Virus record (IMG/VR): IMGVR_UViG_3300007734_000861
Span: 1-29,959 of that record
DNA length: 29,959 nucleotides
Origin: a virus
Direction: 5' to 3' (one strand)
Positions within the stretch are counted from its first letter, which is position 1. Each line of letters begins with the position of its first letter. This document shows positions 20,593 to 28,626 of the stretch, piece by piece. The position numbers and the translations under genes were made by a program. The notes below the pieces were generated by a model that was not told where the DNA came from, did not search any database, and saw only the letters and a list, made by a program, of their open reading frames with translations.

Positions 20593-23382
20593 ATGATAGT
20601 ATTAAATAGTAATAACTTTAACGGAAATTTATGTAATATAATATTTTACCCCCTAAGTGGTGGAACAATTTATTTGGGTGTAAATGAATTACCTTATGTG
20701 TATGACGCTGATTACGTCTATGGATTATATGATGTTAATTTTTTTATATTAAATAAAGATTGTACAATAACAATTGACCAACCAGATGTAACACACACTC
20801 CAACACCTACAATGACTAATACACCTACAATAACTCCAACCAATACTATAACACCAACTCAAACAATTACTCAAACAATTACTCAAACACCCACAAATAG
20901 TGTTACGCCAACTAACACGCCAACAAATAGTGTCACACCAACAAAAACCGCAACCCCAACTCTTACTCCGACACCAACGGCAACTATTGGTTCCACACCG
21001 CCTGTAACTCCTACTCAAACATCAACACCTACTCAAACACAAACTAACACACCAACGGTTACTCAAACACCAACACCAACCAATACGACAACGGTAACTC
21101 CAACCAATACAACAACACCAACTGTTACACCGACATATACTCCAACACCAACGCCACTACCATCATTCAAATCAATATGGAAAACATCATTAACTTCTGC
21201 TCTCTCAACTAACGCATACACAGTTCAGTTACCATACCTTGTATCAGGTACTTACAGTGGTTTTATTGATTGGGGTGATGGAAGTATATCTGCAAACACT
21301 TATGCTAATAGAACACACATATATTCAACATCAGGAGGTACTTGGTTAATTAAAATTTCGGGAGTAATTAATGGATGGAGTTTTACCACAGGTATTGATA
21401 GTACCAAAATAATTGAAGTATTACAGTGGGGACCTTTAAAATTAAATTACCAAGCCGGGTTTTACGGTTGTCAAAATTTAACATTATTAAATGTTGTGGA
21501 TGTTTTAGATTTTTCATACTCAAATAGTGCCGTACAATGTTTCGCGTTTTGTTCTTCTATAACTAAAATAAATAACATAAATTCTTGGAATATGTTAAAT
21601 GTTACCTCAACTAATAATATGTTTCAGGGGTGTTACAATTTTAATGATAATATATCAAATTGGAATGTTTCGGGGGTTACAAGTATGTATGCAATGTTTG
21701 ATTCGGCTTACGATTTTAATCAAAATATTGGTTCTTGGGATGTTAGTAATGTTATCAATATGTCAAGTATGTTTCAATATTCGTCGTTTAATAATGGTGA
21801 GTCGTCATCAATTAACAATTGGATTACATTGAGTGTTACAGATATGAGTAATATGTTTTTAAACTCACCAAAGTTTAACCAACCTATTGGAAATTGGAAC
21901 ACCTCAAATGTTGTTAATATGAGTAATATGTTTAATGGTGCTATATTATTTGACCAAAATATTGGTTCTTGGAATGTTAGTAAGGTAACCAATATGAATC
22001 AAATGTTTCGTAGTGCCACACAATTTAATAATGGGTTAAGTCCATCAATTTACGTATGGAACACTTCAAAAGTTACAAATATGGGAGGAATGTTCTATGA
22101 TGCAACATTATTTAATCAGGACATTGGTGGTTGGGATATGAGAAAAGTTACTAATATAGTATCTATGTTTAGAGGAGCAACTCAATTTAACAATGGTAAT
22201 TTTAATACTATCAGAGAATGGATTATTACAGGTTCAACGTCTTTAAGTCAACTTTTTTATAAAGCTATCAATTTTAATCAACCAATCGGTGATTGGGATG
22301 TTTCAAGAGTTACTAACATGAATAGCACATTAAACAGTGCCGAATCATTTAATCAACCATTATCAGGATGGAATGTTTCAAAAGTTACTACTATGGGAAG
22401 TTTGTTTCAAGATGCAAAATTATTTAATCAAAATATTGGTAATTGGAATGTTAGCGGTGTGACAACTTTAGTTTCAACATTTTATGGGGCAATCTCATTT
22501 AATAATAATAATTCACCATCAATTAGTGGATGGACAACATCTAAAGTTACAAGTTTAGAAAATACATTTAGAGAATCGGCATTTAACCAACCGATTGGAA
22601 ATTGGGATACTAGTAAAGTTACTAATTTACATACAACATTCTATAGTGCAACAACTTTTAACCAACCATTGTCCGGTTGGAATGTATCGGGAGTGACTAC
22701 TATACAACATACTTTTGGTTATGCGACTAATTTTAATCAAAATATTGGTAATTGGAATGTTTCTAATGTTACTAATATGTCTTTAGTGTTTGATAACGCA
22801 ACATCATTTAACAACGGAAATTCGTCGTCAATTAGTGGTTGGACAACAAGTAAAGTTAATGATATGACTGGTATGTTTAGTTACTCAAATAGTTTTAATC
22901 AACCTATTGGAAATTGGAATGTCTCAGGAGTTACAAATATGGACTCAATGTTTAGAGAGTGTGATATTTTTAATCAACCATTATCAGGGTGGAATGTAAG
23001 TAATGTAGAAAATATGCGTATAATGTTTTATAAGGCAACCAACTTTAATCAACCTATAGGTAATTGGGATGTGAGTAAAGTAAATAGAATGGATAATATG
23101 TTTAATTCCGCAACGAGTTTCAATCAACCTATTGGAAATTGGAATATATCCGGAGTAACTAATTTTGGGTCTTTTATGGCTGGTAAAACACCATTGACAT
23201 TCTCAGCAACAAACTTAGACAATATTTATAATGGTTGGGTGACCAAAAATCCTAAAACAGGTATAACAATTACTTTTAGTACAGCTAAATTTACGGCAGC
23301 AGGTCAAGCAAGTAAAAATATATTAACAGGTTCAACCTTAAGTGGTGGTTACGGTTGGATAATAATCGATGGTGGAATATAG
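20593..23382 (+). CDS. BspA/DUF285-repeat adhesin-like virion protein, 929 aa
   Basis: The N-terminal unit (1-66) is of unknown type. Residues about 67-190 form a Pro/Thr stalk homologous to that of the previous gene. Next comes a PKD-like strand unit with [10 protein letters not shown] and THIYSTSGG, ending in WLIKISGVI. Residues about 332-860 contain roughly 21 copies of a 25-residue repeat of the form WNVSxVTNMxxMFxxAxxFNQPIGN, which is the DUF285 (BspA-like, surface protein) leucine-rich-type repeat. Such repeats mediate binding to proteins or cell surfaces. Five repeats are longer, with FNNG and SSI. There is no signal peptide, cell-wall anchor or lipobox, which favours a virion component over a host-surface protein. 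It is probably a receptor-binding or decoration protein. Confidence 0.88.
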   Translation: MIVLNSNNFNGNLCNIIFYPLSGGTIYLGVNELPYVYDADYVYGLYDVNFFILNKDCTITIDQPDVTHTPTPTMTNTPTITPTNTITPTQTITQTITQTPTNSVTPTNTPTNSVTPTKTATPTLTPTPTATIGSTPPVTPTQTSTPTQTQTNTPTVTQTPTPTNTTTVTPTNTTTPTVTPTYTPTPTPLPSFKSIWKTSLTSALSTNAYTVQLPYLVSGTYSGFIDWGDGSISANTYANRTHIYSTSGGTWLIKISGVINGWSFTTGIDSTKIIEVLQWGPLKLNYQAGFYGCQNLTLLNVVDVLDFSYSNSAVQCFAFCSSITKINNINSWNMLNVTSTNNMFQGCYNFNDNISNWNVSGVTSMYAMFDSAYDFNQNIGSWDVSNVINMSSMFQYSSFNNGESSSINNWITLSVTDMSNMFLNSPKFNQPIGNWNTSNVVNMSNMFNGAILFDQNIGSWNVSKVTNMNQMFRSATQFNNGLSPSIYVWNTSKVTNMGGMFYDATLFNQDIGGWDMRKVTNIVSMFRGATQFNNGNFNTIREWIITGSTSLSQLFYKAINFNQPIGDWDVSRVTNMNSTLNSAESFNQPLSGWNVSKVTTMGSLFQDAKLFNQNIGNWNVSGVTTLVSTFYGAISFNNNNSPSISGWTTSKVTSLENTFRESAFNQPIGNWDTSKVTNLHTTFYSATTFNQPLSGWNVSGVTTIQHTFGYATNFNQNIGNWNVSNVTNMSLVFDNATSFNNGNSSSISGWTTSKVNDMTGMFSYSNSFNQPIGNWNVSGVTNMDSMFRECDIFNQPLSGWNVSNVENMRIMFYKATNFNQPIGNWDVSKVNRMDNMFNSATSFNQPIGNWNISGVTNFGSFMAGKTPLTFSATNLDNIYNGWVTKNPKTGITITFSTAKFTAAGQASKNILTGSTLSGGYGWIIIDGGI
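20791..21165 (+). repeat. Pro/Thr-coding imperfect tandem repeat, second copy
   Basis: The same kind of degenerate ACTCCAACACC-type repeats is seen as in the first copy. It includes a strongly similar block coding [19 protein letters not shown], so the two stalks share ancestry or have recombined. Confidence 0.88.
21586..23175 (+). repeat. About 21 tandem 75-bp repeats encoding DUF285 units
   Basis: Each unit encodes about 25 residues beginning at Trp (W-N/D-V-S-x-V-T-N-M) and ending FNQ-x-IG-N/S. The copies diverge at DNA level, so they have been kept by selection rather than newly expanded. Confidence 0.88.
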
Positions 23383-23393
23383 GACAAAGTAAA

Positions 23394-23402
23394 CTATTTA
23401 TA
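23394..23402 (+). promoter_or_regulatory. Candidate late-promoter box CTATTTATA
   Basis: The box lies 28 bases before the portal ATG, in the short gap after the repeat protein. Confidence 0.5.
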
Positions 23403-23430
23403 TAAAGAAAATTATATTTAAATTTAAAAT

Positions 23431-25317
23431 ATGGAAAATAATCAAAATACAGATTTAACAGTTTGGCAAAGACTTTCACAAGCCTTTGGCCCAAATTCGT
23501 TATTAAATCAAGACTACCCAACATATAAGCTTGACAAAAAAGAGTTATTAAAAACCACTTCTCAAGCAGAATACGAAAGAGAAAAATTACAAGCACAACA
23601 AACTTTTTATTTATCTAATCAATGGACAAAAATTGAAAGTAATTTATATACTCAAGCCGTTTATTATGAACCAACCCGTTTAGCATCATTCTATGATTAC
23701 GAGTCAATGGAATATACTCCCGAAATATCTGCGGCGTTAGACATTTATGGTGAAGAATCTACAACTGTAGATGAAAATGGATATATGTTACAAATTTATT
23801 CTGAATCAAAAAGAATAAAATCAATACTAGCAGATTTATTTAACAATGTGTTAGATATCAATACAAACTTAACTATGTGGACAAGAAATACTTGTAAGTA
23901 TGGTGATAACTTTGTTTATTTAAAATTGGATTCCGATAAAGGTATTGTTGGTTGTATGCAATTACCAAACATTGAAATTGAACGTTTGGAAAGAGGTATG
24001 GCGGCAAAAGCGGCAAATGTTGAAGAACCGGCAGAAAACAAAGGGTTAAGATTTAAGTGGAAAGCAAAAGATATGGAGTTTAACTCTTGGGAGGTTGCTC
24101 ACTTCCGTTTATTAGGTGATGATAGAAAACTTCCTTACGGAACTTCTATGTTAGAAAAGGCAAGACGTATTTGGAAACAATTATTATTATCTGAAGATGC
24201 AATGTTAATTTATAGAACATCAAGAGCACCTGAAAGACGTGTATTCAAAGTATTCGTTGGGAATATGGATGATAAAGATGTTGAAGCGTATGTACAACGT
24301 GTGGCAAACAAATTTAAAAGAGACCAAGTTGTTGATTCTAAAACAGGTAATGTAGATATGAGATTTAATCAAATGGCCGTTGACCAAGATTACTTTATTC
24401 CTGTTAGAGACCCAGCGGCCGCATCACCAATTGATACATTACCGGGAGCAACAAACTTATCTGAAATTGCCGATATAGAATATATCCAAAAGAAATTATT
24501 GACAGCGCTTCGTGTTCCTAAAGCATTTTTAGGTTTTGAGGAAACTGCGGGTGACGGTAAAAATTTATCTTTAATGGATATTCGTTTTGCAAGAACTATC
24601 AATAAGATTCAAAAATCTATGATTGCTGAATTAAATAAAATAGCAATTATTCATTTATTTTTATTAGGTTTTGAAGATGAATTATCCAATTTTACACTAG
24701 CATTAACAAATCCGTCATCTCAAGCGGATTTATTAAAAATTGAACTTTGGAAAGAAAAAATTGCGTTATATCAACAAGGTGTTGCGGCAATTGCGGGAAT
24801 TGCTCCGGTATCAGTATCGTGGGCTAAGAAACATATTTTAGGGTTTTCTGATGAGGATATTAAACTTGATTTACAACAACAAAGAATTGAAATGGCTGTA
24901 GGTGCAGAATTAACTAATACTGCGACCATAATAACACACACAGGTATTTTTGATAATATAGATAAATTATATGGTAACTCACCATCAGGTACAACAGGTG
25001 GAGCTGCGGCACCATCATCACCACCACCGCCAGGAGGTGGAGGTTTTGGAGGAGGAAGTTTCGGTGGAGGAATGGAAGATTTAGGAGGACCTGAACCGGG
25101 TGGAGAACCTGAGGCAGGTGGTGCACCTGAGGCAGCTCCTGGACCTACACCGGGAGGTGAAGCGGAAGTAACCCCTGAATCATTTAAACGAGATAATTTA
25201 AAAATATTAGTTGAACAGTCGTCTCTAACTGAAGATGAATCTTACATTGATTTATCTAAAGGAAAAAATTCTTTAGGAGATATTGAGGCTCAATTAAGTA
25301 AACTTTTAAAAGATTAG
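23431..25317 (+). CDS. Portal protein (T4 gp20-like), 628 aa
   Basis: The portal forms the dodecameric ring for DNA passage at the head-tail vertex and nucleates head assembly. The text follows T4-like portals: YEPTRLASFYDYESMEYTPE then ISAALDIYGEEST near residues 75-110, DLFNNVLDINTNLTMWTRN with the GDNFVYLKLD core, SWEVAHFRLLGDDRKLPYGTSMLE, RAPERRVFKVFVGNM, TLPGATNLSEIADIEY, and LTALRVPKAFLGFEE. The C-terminus (about 515-585) is a Gly/Pro/Glu-rich low-complexity tail, followed by a short acidic helix. Length is above T4 gp20 (524) because of this tail. It has its own late-type box and is followed by a helical protein in the position of T4 gp67/gp68. Confidence 0.93.
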   Translation: MENNQNTDLTVWQRLSQAFGPNSLLNQDYPTYKLDKKELLKTTSQAEYEREKLQAQQTFYLSNQWTKIESNLYTQAVYYEPTRLASFYDYESMEYTPEISAALDIYGEESTTVDENGYMLQIYSESKRIKSILADLFNNVLDINTNLTMWTRNTCKYGDNFVYLKLDSDKGIVGCMQLPNIEIERLERGMAAKAANVEEPAENKGLRFKWKAKDMEFNSWEVAHFRLLGDDRKLPYGTSMLEKARRIWKQLLLSEDAMLIYRTSRAPERRVFKVFVGNMDDKDVEAYVQRVANKFKRDQVVDSKTGNVDMRFNQMAVDQDYFIPVRDPAAASPIDTLPGATNLSEIADIEYIQKKLLTALRVPKAFLGFEETAGDGKNLSLMDIRFARTINKIQKSMIAELNKIAIIHLFLLGFEDELSNFTLALTNPSSQADLLKIELWKEKIALYQQGVAAIAGIAPVSVSWAKKHILGFSDEDIKLDLQQQRIEMAVGAELTNTATIITHTGIFDNIDKLYGNSPSGTTGGAAAPSSPPPPGGGGFGGGSFGGGMEDLGGPEPGGEPEAGGAPEAAPGPTPGGEAEVTPESFKRDNLKILVEQSSLTEDESYIDLSKGKNSLGDIEAQLSKLLKD

Positions 25318-25326
25318 ATATTTATA
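25318..25326 (+). promoter_or_regulatory. Candidate late-promoter box ATATTTATA
   Basis: The box directly adjoins the portal stop codon and lies 13 bases before the ATG at 25340. Confidence 0.55.
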
Positions 25327-25339
25327 ATAAAAATTAGAT

Positions 25340-26059
25340 ATGAAAAATTTTGGATTACTAAAATCAAGAATAGAAAATATGTTATTAGAATCATACGCTA
25401 ATGACACATTCAAAAACGAATTAAAAACATTTAAGAAACTTGTTATTGAAAATAAAAACATTAGCAAATTGTTTTATTTATACGATGAGTTGGGTTCACC
25501 AAAGTCATTAAGTGAATCTTACTGTAACGAATACATAAATGAATGTATTAAAATTTACGAAAATACCGTAAATAAAATAAAACAATCTGATATCAATAAA
25601 TTAGTTACTTGGGTTGGAAATAAAAAAATTGAAAATGGATATACAAATATTGATATATTATTTTCTAGTGATGTTTTAACTATTGAGTCAAAAATTAAAA
25701 GTAGAAAAGTTATTGCGGAATCTCTTAAAAAATTACCGGTAACTAAAACTGAAGGTATTGATTTACCATTATCGACAATGGTTAGTGTTGCCAACAAAAC
25801 TATTAAAAGTTATATTGATGGTTTAAACGAATCAGATAAAAAAGAATTAATCGCTTTGTTGTCGGAAGATGACTCAACATTAAATGAAAAATACATCACA
25901 CTTAAAGAAGGTGTGGTTACAAAACTAACAGAAATGAAAAATGACAGCACTGATAATTCAATGCAAACAAGAATTGATGAAACTATATCAAAAGTGATTT
26001 CTGAAAAATACGATAAACTTACGTATTTCAAACTTAAGAATCTTAAAGAGAATCTTTAA
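25340..26059 (+). CDS. Helical protein next to portal, possible prohead-core component, 239 aa
   Basis: The family is not recognised. The 239-residue protein is almost entirely helical and rich in Lys, Glu and Asn (KNELKTFKKLVIEN, EYINECIKIYENTVNKIK, MVSVANKTIKSYIDGL). The N-terminus MKNFGLLKSRIENMLLE-S has L-L-E (15-17) as a candidate prohead-protease site. It occupies the place of T4 gp67/gp68 between portal and prohead protease, so a prohead-core role is plausible but unproven. The stop overlaps by three bases the stop of the convergent ribosomal-protein gene, with no terminator visible between them. Confidence 0.72.
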   Translation: MKNFGLLKSRIENMLLESYANDTFKNELKTFKKLVIENKNISKLFYLYDELGSPKSLSESYCNEYINECIKIYENTVNKIKQSDINKLVTWVGNKKIENGYTNIDILFSSDVLTIESKIKSRKVIAESLKKLPVTKTEGIDLPLSTMVSVANKTIKSYIDGLNESDKKELIALLSEDDSTLNEKYITLKEGVVTKLTEMKNDSTDNSMQTRIDETISKVISEKYDKLTYFKLKNLKENL

Positions 26060-26250
26060 TCATTATCAGAATTGAACTTTTTTTGGACATACTTAGCCTT
26101 AGAAAGTTCATTTCTCTTAATAACAGATTTCTTAACAAATTCCTTTCTTTTAAAAAGTTCCCCACTTTGACGAGTCTTAATAACTTTACTCTTATAAAGT
26201 TTTAAAGCCTTTTCAATCGTTACGTTGTTATTTAGTTTTACTATTATCAT
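26056..26250 (-). CDS. rpsU: Ribosomal protein bS21, phage-encoded, 64 aa
   Basis: bS21 is a small basic protein of the 30S platform near the 3' end of 16S rRNA. The 64 residues align well with the family: MIIVKLNNNVTIEKALKLYK, then SGELFKRKEF and KKSVIKRNELSKAKYVQKK. The C-terminal AKY matches the A-x-Y seen in Bacteroidetes homologues from memory. The longer frame upstream (to 26295) has no family match. I take the Met giving MIIV, but an ATG three codons earlier (26259) has AGGA nine bases upstream, one of very few Shine-Dalgarno-like sites in the window. It is the only minus-strand gene among the head genes. In Bacteroidetes bS21 helps sequester the anti-Shine-Dalgarno, so a phage copy may retune host ribosomes. 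Confidence 0.9.
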   Translation of the reverse strand: MIIVKLNNNVTIEKALKLYKSKVIKTRQSGELFKRKEFVKKSVIKRNELSKAKYVQKKFNSDND

Positions 26251-26344
26251 ATAATACATATATCTTCGTCCTACAAAAAAGTTTTGACATTGCACATAAA
26301 AATGTCTATTATTTTAAAAAATAAACGAGAAAATATGAAAATTA

Positions 26345-26815
26345 ATGAAAAAGGGAAAAACTTCTTTCCTACAAGGTTTCAAAACAGCAAAGATTGTTTA
26401 CGGAACTGTAGATTCTATCAATCTTAAATCTCTCTACTTAAACATCCAAACTTGGGTTGAACCAATATACGAATGTGATAATTGGACAAGAACAGTTCTT
26501 AACCTAAGTAGAAGTATTAAACACTCAATATATGAGTCAATAAACAAACAAATATTTAATGAAAATTTTATTGTAGATTTAGATTTAAGGTCCAGCGGGC
26601 TTAATTTAAATAAAAAATCATTTATGAATCTTGAAATAAATTTTTATATAATCCAAGAAGATTTGGATTTTAAAGGAAATGAAATCAAAGAATCTTTACA
26701 ACAAATAACACAAAAAATTTTTAAAGATAATTTTTTAGATAATGAAAATTTTAATTTTTATCTAACCAAAAAGAGTAAATTAACAGAAGAATTGTTACAA
26801 ACCGAGAATGTTTAA
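26345..26815 (+). CDS. Hypothetical protein in the head gene cluster, 156 aa
   Basis: The family is not recognised. Residues 1-40 are basic then strand-rich (FLQGFKTAKIVYGTVDS, LKSLYLNIQTWVEP), residues 45-70 look helical with WTRTVLNLSRSIKHSIYESI, and the rest alternates strand and helix (FIVDLDLRSSGLNL, NLEINFYIIQED). The absence of a signal peptide or membrane segment and the position just ahead of the prohead-protease region suggest a small head or neck protein. It lies divergent from bS21 across a 94-base gap with no clear TAnnTTTG box. Its stop is in the same frame as the downstream GIY-YIG gene, 21 bases before that gene's TTG. Confidence 0.72.
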   Translation: MKKGKTSFLQGFKTAKIVYGTVDSINLKSLYLNIQTWVEPIYECDNWTRTVLNLSRSIKHSIYESINKQIFNENFIVDLDLRSSGLNLNKKSFMNLEINFYIIQEDLDFKGNEIKESLQQITQKIFKDNFLDNENFNFYLTKKSKLTEELLQTENV

Positions 26816-26823
26816 TATTTATT
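26815..26823 (+). promoter_or_regulatory. Candidate late-promoter box ATATTTATT
   Basis: The box overlaps the last base of the preceding stop codon and lies 13 bases before the TTG start at 26837. Confidence 0.4.
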
Positions 26824-26836
26824 ATTAAACCATATT

Positions 26837-27511
26837 TTGGATAAAACATTTATATATACTTTAAAAGACCCAATAACTGACGAAATTAAATACGTTGGTA
26901 AATCTGACGACCCTAAAAGTAGGTTAGTTGAGCACCTTAAAAAATCAAAATATACTAAAACATATAAAAACAATTGGATAATATCTTTATTAGATAAAGA
27001 TTTAAAACCAATATTAGAAATATTAGATGTGGTTGATGTAGATAATTGGGGTTTTTGGGAAAAATACTGGATATCTCAATTACGGACTTGGGGTTTTAAA
27101 TTAACAAATATTAGTGAAGGTGGTGATGGTGGTAATTTTGGAATTGATTGTAATAAAAAAATATCATTAAAATTAAAAAATAGAATTTTTTCAGAAGTTA
27201 CTTTGGAGAAAATGAAATCATCCGCTAAATTAAGAAAAATTACGGATGAAGGTAGAAAAAAATTATCTTTAAGTAGAATGAGTTTTAAAAATCCGATGTT
27301 TGGTAAAAAACAAAGTAAATTTTGTATTGAAAGTAAATTTAAACCCGTTATTCAAATTTCATTAGATGGTGACATTATTAAAGAATGGGGTAGTTTAAAG
27401 GAAGTCTCTGAATATTTACTAATAAATAGAAACACTATCAGAATGGTTTGTCAAAATAAACGTAAAACCGCAGGTGGTTATAAATGGAAATTTGTAGAAA
27501 AAAATGAATAA
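26837..27511 (+). CDS. GIY-YIG homing endonuclease with NUMOD modules, 224 aa
   Basis: This is a free-standing homing endonuclease. The catalytic GIY-YIG unit is near the N-terminus (FIYTL at 5-9, YVGKS at 19-23, then R and EHLKKSK). A middle part with KISLKLKNRIFSEVTLEKM and FKNPMFGKKQS resembles NUMOD3 DNA-binding motifs. The C-terminus (KPVIQISLDGDIIKEWGSLK, NRNTIRMVCQNKRKTAGGYKWKF) matches NUMOD1/IENR1 units. No ATG precedes the GIY motif, so the TTG at 26837 is the start. Its end overlaps the prohead-protease start by eight bases, which suggests insertion immediately upstream of that gene with translational coupling. No intron or intein boundary is visible in the neighbours. Confidence 0.9.
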   Translation: MDKTFIYTLKDPITDEIKYVGKSDDPKSRLVEHLKKSKYTKTYKNNWIISLLDKDLKPILEILDVVDVDNWGFWEKYWISQLRTWGFKLTNISEGGDGGNFGIDCNKKISLKLKNRIFSEVTLEKMKSSAKLRKITDEGRKKLSLSRMSFKNPMFGKKQSKFCIESKFKPVIQISLDGDIIKEWGSLKEVSEYLLINRNTIRMVCQNKRKTAGGYKWKFVEKNE

Positions 27512-28235
27512 TTTAAAAATTAATACTAATAATGAATTAAATAAAAAATCAATTCTTATTGAATACGATGCGGGTTATATTAATCCAAATGACAATCGTA
27601 ACGAAACGTTAATTAGAGAATCTAATGATATGTTAGACCACTCTAAACCATTTGAATTTTATGCAGTATTACAAAAATATAATACCCCAAATAGAAATGG
27701 TAGAACATACCCTGAACGTATATTAAAAAGAGAGGCCGAAAACTATAAAAAAATGATTAAAAAGGGTACTGCCCTATCCGAGTTAAATCACCCGGAATCA
27801 TCTCTAATTGATTTAGATAGAGTGTCTCACGCAATCACAGAAGTATGGTGGGAAGGAAATGTTCTAATGGGTAAGATAAAATTACTTACTTCTCCGGGAT
27901 ATCACGAAAGAGGTATTGTATCAACTAAAGGTGACTTAGCAGCAAACTACCTTAGACAAGGGGTTACGTTAGGAATATCCTCAAGAGGTGTTGGTTCCCT
28001 TAAAAAGATTGGTGAACAAAATGAGGTACAAGATGATTTTGAATTAATTTGTTTTGACTTAGTATCGTCACCATCAACTCCGGGAGCTTATCTATTCTTA
28101 AATAAAGAAGATAAAAATCTTTACGATGAGAACTTAGAAGAAGAGAAAAAAATGAGTGTTGAAAGACACGTTGGGGATTCTGGAAATAAATCGCTTGACT
28201 TAATGAAAAAATTAAACGATTATTTGGGATACTAA
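27504..28235 (+). CDS. Prohead core protease (T4 gp21-like), 243 aa
   Basis: The protease digests scaffold and trims capsid and core proteins during head maturation. The pattern is that of the T4 gp21 family: FYAVLQKYNTPNRNGRTYP (about 53-70), catalytic His H96 in SELNHPESS, SHAITEVWWEGNVLMGKI, the catalytic Ser region GISSRG (157-162), VQDDFELICFDLVSSPSTPGA (175-195). T4 gp21 cuts after (I/L)xE, and several proteins in this window carry such sites after short leaders. The start ATG lies within the end of the GIY-YIG gene; an N-terminal stretch of about 40 residues precedes the conserved core and may be removed by self-cleavage. Confidence 0.94.
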   Translation: MNNLKINTNNELNKKSILIEYDAGYINPNDNRNETLIRESNDMLDHSKPFEFYAVLQKYNTPNRNGRTYPERILKREAENYKKMIKKGTALSELNHPESSLIDLDRVSHAITEVWWEGNVLMGKIKLLTSPGYHERGIVSTKGDLAANYLRQGVTLGISSRGVGSLKKIGEQNEVQDDFELICFDLVSSPSTPGAYLFLNKEDKNLYDENLEEEKKMSVERHVGDSGNKSLDLMKKLNDYLGY

Positions 28236-28249
28236 ATAAATAACAAAAA

Positions 28250-28459
28250 ATGGAAGAAAAGTATTTTATCGCAAAAGTTACCTTAGACTCACTTGATGAG
28301 GCGTCAGGAAAGATTAAAAAATTAAGAGAAGAAAAATTAGTTAGTGGTTACAACCCTACTGATGTAGAGGCTAAAGTTACCAAAGTTTTTGAACATTATA
28401 CAATGGAGTGGAGAATCACAGCTATTGTTGAGAGTAAAATTGACGAAGTAATTGAGTAA
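28250..28459 (+). CDS. Small hypothetical protein between protease and scaffold, 69 aa
   Basis: The family is not recognised. The product is a compact 69-residue protein with a strand-helix-strand look: EKYFIAKVTLDS, a Lys/Glu helix with ASGKIKKLREEKLVSG, then DVEAKVTKVFEHYTMEWRITAIVES. This could be a small ferredoxin-like fold. It follows the protease gene by 14 bases in the same unit and ends just before a terminator. Its position between gp21-like and gp22-like genes hints at a core or assembly function, but nothing confirms it. Confidence 0.75.
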   Translation: MEEKYFIAKVTLDSLDEASGKIKKLREEKLVSGYNPTDVEAKVTKVFEHYTMEWRITAIVESKIDEVIE

Positions 28460-28480
28460 TTAAAATTTTAATTATCAAAC

Positions 28481-28508
28481 AAAAGAGGACTATATGTCCT
28501 CTTTTTTT
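28481..28508 (+). terminator. Intrinsic terminator before the scaffold gene
   Basis: AAAAGAGGAC-TATAT-GTCCTCTTTT plus further T. The core GAGGACTATnTGTCCTC is the same as in the terminator at 9219-9248. Confidence 0.88.
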
Positions 28509-28528
28509 ATGCTTTTTATTTTTAGGTG

Positions 28529-28537
28529 ATATTTATT
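28529..28537 (+). promoter_or_regulatory. Candidate late-promoter box ATATTTATT (upstream copy)
   Basis: The box is followed at 28539 by a ten-codon frame (MYKKPDVILV, stop at 28571). It is the first of two late-type boxes ahead of the scaffold gene. Confidence 0.4.
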
Positions 28538-28595
28538 AATGTATAAAAAACCTGATGTGATTTTAGTTTAATTTAAACTTTTTTCATATTGGGAG

Positions 28596-28604
28596 ATATT
28601 TATA
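28596..28604 (+). promoter_or_regulatory. Candidate late-promoter box ATATTTATA of the scaffold gene
   Basis: GATATTTATATATTAAA lies 22 bases before the ATG at 28627. As the second of two tandem boxes it fits the high expression needed for a scaffold. Confidence 0.6.
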
Positions 28605-28626
28605 TATTAAAAACTATATAAAAACA

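Noticed and set aside
20749-21018. Minus-strand Cys/Trp-rich frame
   Set aside because: It is the shadow of the second PT repeat.
19180-21165. Short repeats that could suggest a CRISPR array or minisatellite
   Set aside because: There is no regular repeat-spacer pattern; the repeats are in frame and encode Pro/Thr stalks.
26251-26295. Longer N-terminus for bS21
   Set aside because: The extra residues do not match the family, and bS21 proteins normally begin at the MxxIxV-like start; only the ATG at 26259 remains a reasonable alternative.
26837-28235. Intein or intron in the prohead protease region
   Set aside because: The endonuclease frame is separate, with its own start, and the protease core is continuous; no splice junction motifs are visible.
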